DNA of 64,000 nucleotides from CADDYT01 sp035294125. GTDB taxonomy: Bacteria > Chloroflexota > Ktedonobacteria > Ktedonobacterales > Ktedonobacteraceae. The translations under genes were made by a program, and so were the position numbers. This document shows positions 62,714 through 64,000 of this stretch, piece by piece. Below the pieces are notes generated by a model. It searched no databases, was not told where the DNA came from, and saw nothing but the letters and a program-made list of their open reading frames with translations. The first letter of the stretch is position 1; each line of letters opens with the position of its first letter. Location of the stretch: positions 62,001 through 126,000 of the forward strand of contig DATGLM010000077.1 in the NCBI GenBank assembly GCA_035294125.1, read 5' to 3'.

Positions 62714-62938
62714 CTACACACACTGATCCACAAAAGCAACCTGCTCGACGGGAGCCTGGGAGTCGAGCCGTTGCAAACGAGTCCCCAGCGCCACCATCAG
62801 CGTCCCCATCTTGCCGACAGCGAAACGCAGCACATGCCCTTGATTGGAAGCCTGAGTGGCCAGGTGATGCTGCTCCGCCTGCTGGTGAAGCTCTTGACGA
62901 TGCATCGCGGCCAGTTGCTCATCGAGAAACAGGTTCAT
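62714..62938 (-). CDS. Small hypothetical protein (74 aa)
   Basis: 74 residues from the ATG at 62938, with AGAGGAGACAAG upstream. Residues 1-40 are Gln/His/Glu-rich and probably helical (LDEQLAAMHRQELHQQAEQHH). Residues 40-74 are less regular (GKMGTLMVALGTRLQRL). No signal peptide or known domain. It lies upstream of the ABC exporter genes on the same strand, but the hairpin between suggests a separate transcript. Confidence 0.6.
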   Translation of the reverse strand: MNLFLDEQLAAMHRQELHQQAEQHHLATQASNQGHVLRFAVGKMGTLMVALGTRLQRLDSQAPVEQVAFVDQCV

Positions 62939-63203
62939 CTTGTCTCCTCTTAACTTCTTGCTCTTGACTGATGTTTTCTTCTTACAGGAACAAGTGTACC
63001 ATGCTATACCTGACACCCTCTGTCACATTTTCGCCTTTTTAGGCCTTTGCCTCGCCTTTTCCGATCTCCCTGGTTGGTTCTACAGGCGAAGAAAGAGGTA
63101 CAGATATGTTGCGATTTTTTCACATGTGTTTAGACTTATAACTGTCAAAAGAACTGTCATTTTTGAAGAGGAGAAGGCCAGCGAACATGCTTTTTGATGG
63201 GCA

Positions 63204-63212
63204 TGGTACAAT
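63204..63212 (+). promoter_or_regulatory. Putative extended -10 promoter of the methyltransferase
   Basis: TGGTACAAT is an extended -10 sequence 53 bases upstream of the ATG at 63265. No -35 is needed for such promoters and none is seen. The rest of 62939-63264 shows no gene. Confidence 0.35.
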
Positions 63213-63264
63213 AGTTCCGTAGGGTTCCTATCACATAGTAGAGCTTAGAATTGAGGAACGGATA

Positions 63265-64000
63265 ATGCCTGAGTCGCAAACTGCCCTGGGTAAGACCAGG
63301 CAGGTATCTATTCATGAACGCTCCATTCGCGTTGGCGATTTCATCGTGGTGAACGGCTACCGGGTGAATCGAACATTGCTTAAAGCGCGATTTGCTGAAG
63401 GAGGCTATCAAGCTCAAGAAACAGCACATTTCTTACTATTTACGCGGGGAGTTGCTCCCAGGACAATACTCGTCCACTGGTTCGCCTCCGAGGAGATAAA
63501 TGCGGACATTAAGCACTTCATGTACCTGGAATTAAAGCCATTGGGATTGCTCGATCGACCTCAGCATTATGGAGAGATTCTCGCTGGAATTGTTGGCTCG
63601 TTCTTCCCAAAGGATGTAAGAAGGGCCTGGCATTATTTCGGAGCCAATACCTTGCAGCAGTTTGTGGCTTTTCTATCGACGGTCTCCACACCACCATATC
63701 CTGATTACACCTGTATCGGCTCGTTTGCCACACAATACAAACGCATATGCGAACTCTGTACCGGGAAGACGTTTCTTGATGCTGGTTGTGAGTCAGGTTT
63801 CCTTCCTGTGTTGATTGCCGAACGAATCCCTTTTATGACACGGGTCGTAGGTCTTGATATACGTCCGGATATGTTTGATGTTGTGAGCGAACTGGCCCGA
63901 GAGCGGGGCCTGTCAAATGTAGAATTTATCCAGGCAGATCTTCTGGCCGAAGACTTTGCCAGAGTAGGGCAGTTTGATACAGTTACTGCTATCGGTGTAA
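63265..64000 (+). CDS. SAM-dependent methyltransferase, C-terminally cut by the window end
   Basis: 245 residues are visible, and the frame is still open at the window edge. The start at 63265 has GAGGAACG upstream. Residues 1-150 are not recognised. The class I motif begins FLDAGCESGFLPVLIAERIP, followed by VVGLDIRPDMFDVV (acidic residue of motif II), and ends FIQADLLAED, so the SAM-binding core is complete but the catalytic end is missing. The methyl acceptor is unknown. Confidence 0.75.
   Translation, partial: MPESQTALGKTRQVSIHERSIRVGDFIVVNGYRVNRTLLKARFAEGGYQAQETAHFLLFTRGVAPRTILVHWFASEEINADIKHFMYLELKPLGLLDRPQHYGEILAGIVGSFFPKDVRRAWHYFGANTLQQFVAFLSTVSTPPYPDYTCIGSFATQYKRICELCTGKTFLDAGCESGFLPVLIAERIPFMTRVVGLDIRPDMFDVVSELARERGLSNVEFIQADLLAEDFARVGQFDTVTAIGV

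Noticed and set aside
1..64000. tRNA, rRNA, CRISPR or insertion sequences
   Set aside because: I saw no regular repeat-spacer array, transposase-like gene or tRNA-like T-loop sequence; a computed search such as tRNAscan-SE would be needed to exclude tRNAs fully.

Overview
The window is 64 kb of dense, GC-rich bacterial chromosome with no rRNA, tRNA, CRISPR array or insertion sequence that I could see. The gene style (soluble Hanks-type kinase fused to TPRs and a zinc ribbon, paired PP2C phosphatases, an AAA/LuxR regulator, a giant duplicated FtsX permease, a PKS-NRPS cluster) suggests a Chloroflexota organism of the Ktedonobacteria type. This is inference from gene content; there is no marker RNA to confirm it.

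Layout. 1-5.3 kb (minus): a signalling operon PP2C phosphatase, Ser/Thr kinase with TPRs, zinc-ribbon PP2C phosphatase, then the first codons of a further gene. 5.4-11.8 kb (minus): housekeeping genes der, prs, a glycerolipid-type acyltransferase and galU, with a cytosine methyltransferase/HNH endonuclease pair between der and prs. 11.9-20 kb: ADP-ribosylglycohydrolase, a GlcD-GlcE fusion oxidase, a pair of MaoC-like hydratases, an acyl-CoA synthetase and a GH3 lipoprotein. 20-22.8 kb (minus): an AAA ATPase overlapping an unknown gene, a candidate defence pair. 23-25.3 kb: TspO-like protein, a LuxR regulator with an atypical receiver, and a MarR regulator.

25.6-40.9 kb (plus) is a biosynthetic cluster: accD, accA, a PKS (KS-AT-half DH), a second PKS polypeptide (half DH-KR-ACP), an NRPS (C-A-PCP-reductase), an ABC-2 exporter and a type II thioesterase. 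AccDA would raise the malonyl-CoA supply. The PKS makes a beta-hydroxy or enoyl acyl chain, the NRPS adds one amino acid (the pocket code reads as glycine), and the terminal reductase would release an N-acyl aminoaldehyde or alcohol. The PKS module is cut between the two hotdog halves of its DH domain.

40.9-64 kb: a ketopantoate reductase-like gene, an alpha/beta hydrolase, two tandem dTMP kinase-like genes (the second lacks the P-loop lysine), threonine ammonia-lyase, a 2052-residue doubled FtsX permease, and a convergent two-gene operon of a PaaK-like ligase and a nine-helix presenilin/SPP-type intramembrane aspartyl protease. The protease frame runs on antisense through the FtsX gene. Then follow an N-terminally truncated AAA/LuxR regulator, a sugar isomerase-like TIM barrel, a GNAT acetyltransferase, a heterodimeric ABC exporter, a small hypothetical gene, and a methyltransferase cut by the window end.

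A recurring pattern is unexplained by ordinary annotation: long, mutually unrelated palindromes sit on or just past stop codons (der, the acyltransferase, galU, maoC, tspO, the isomerase and the 74-aa gene).
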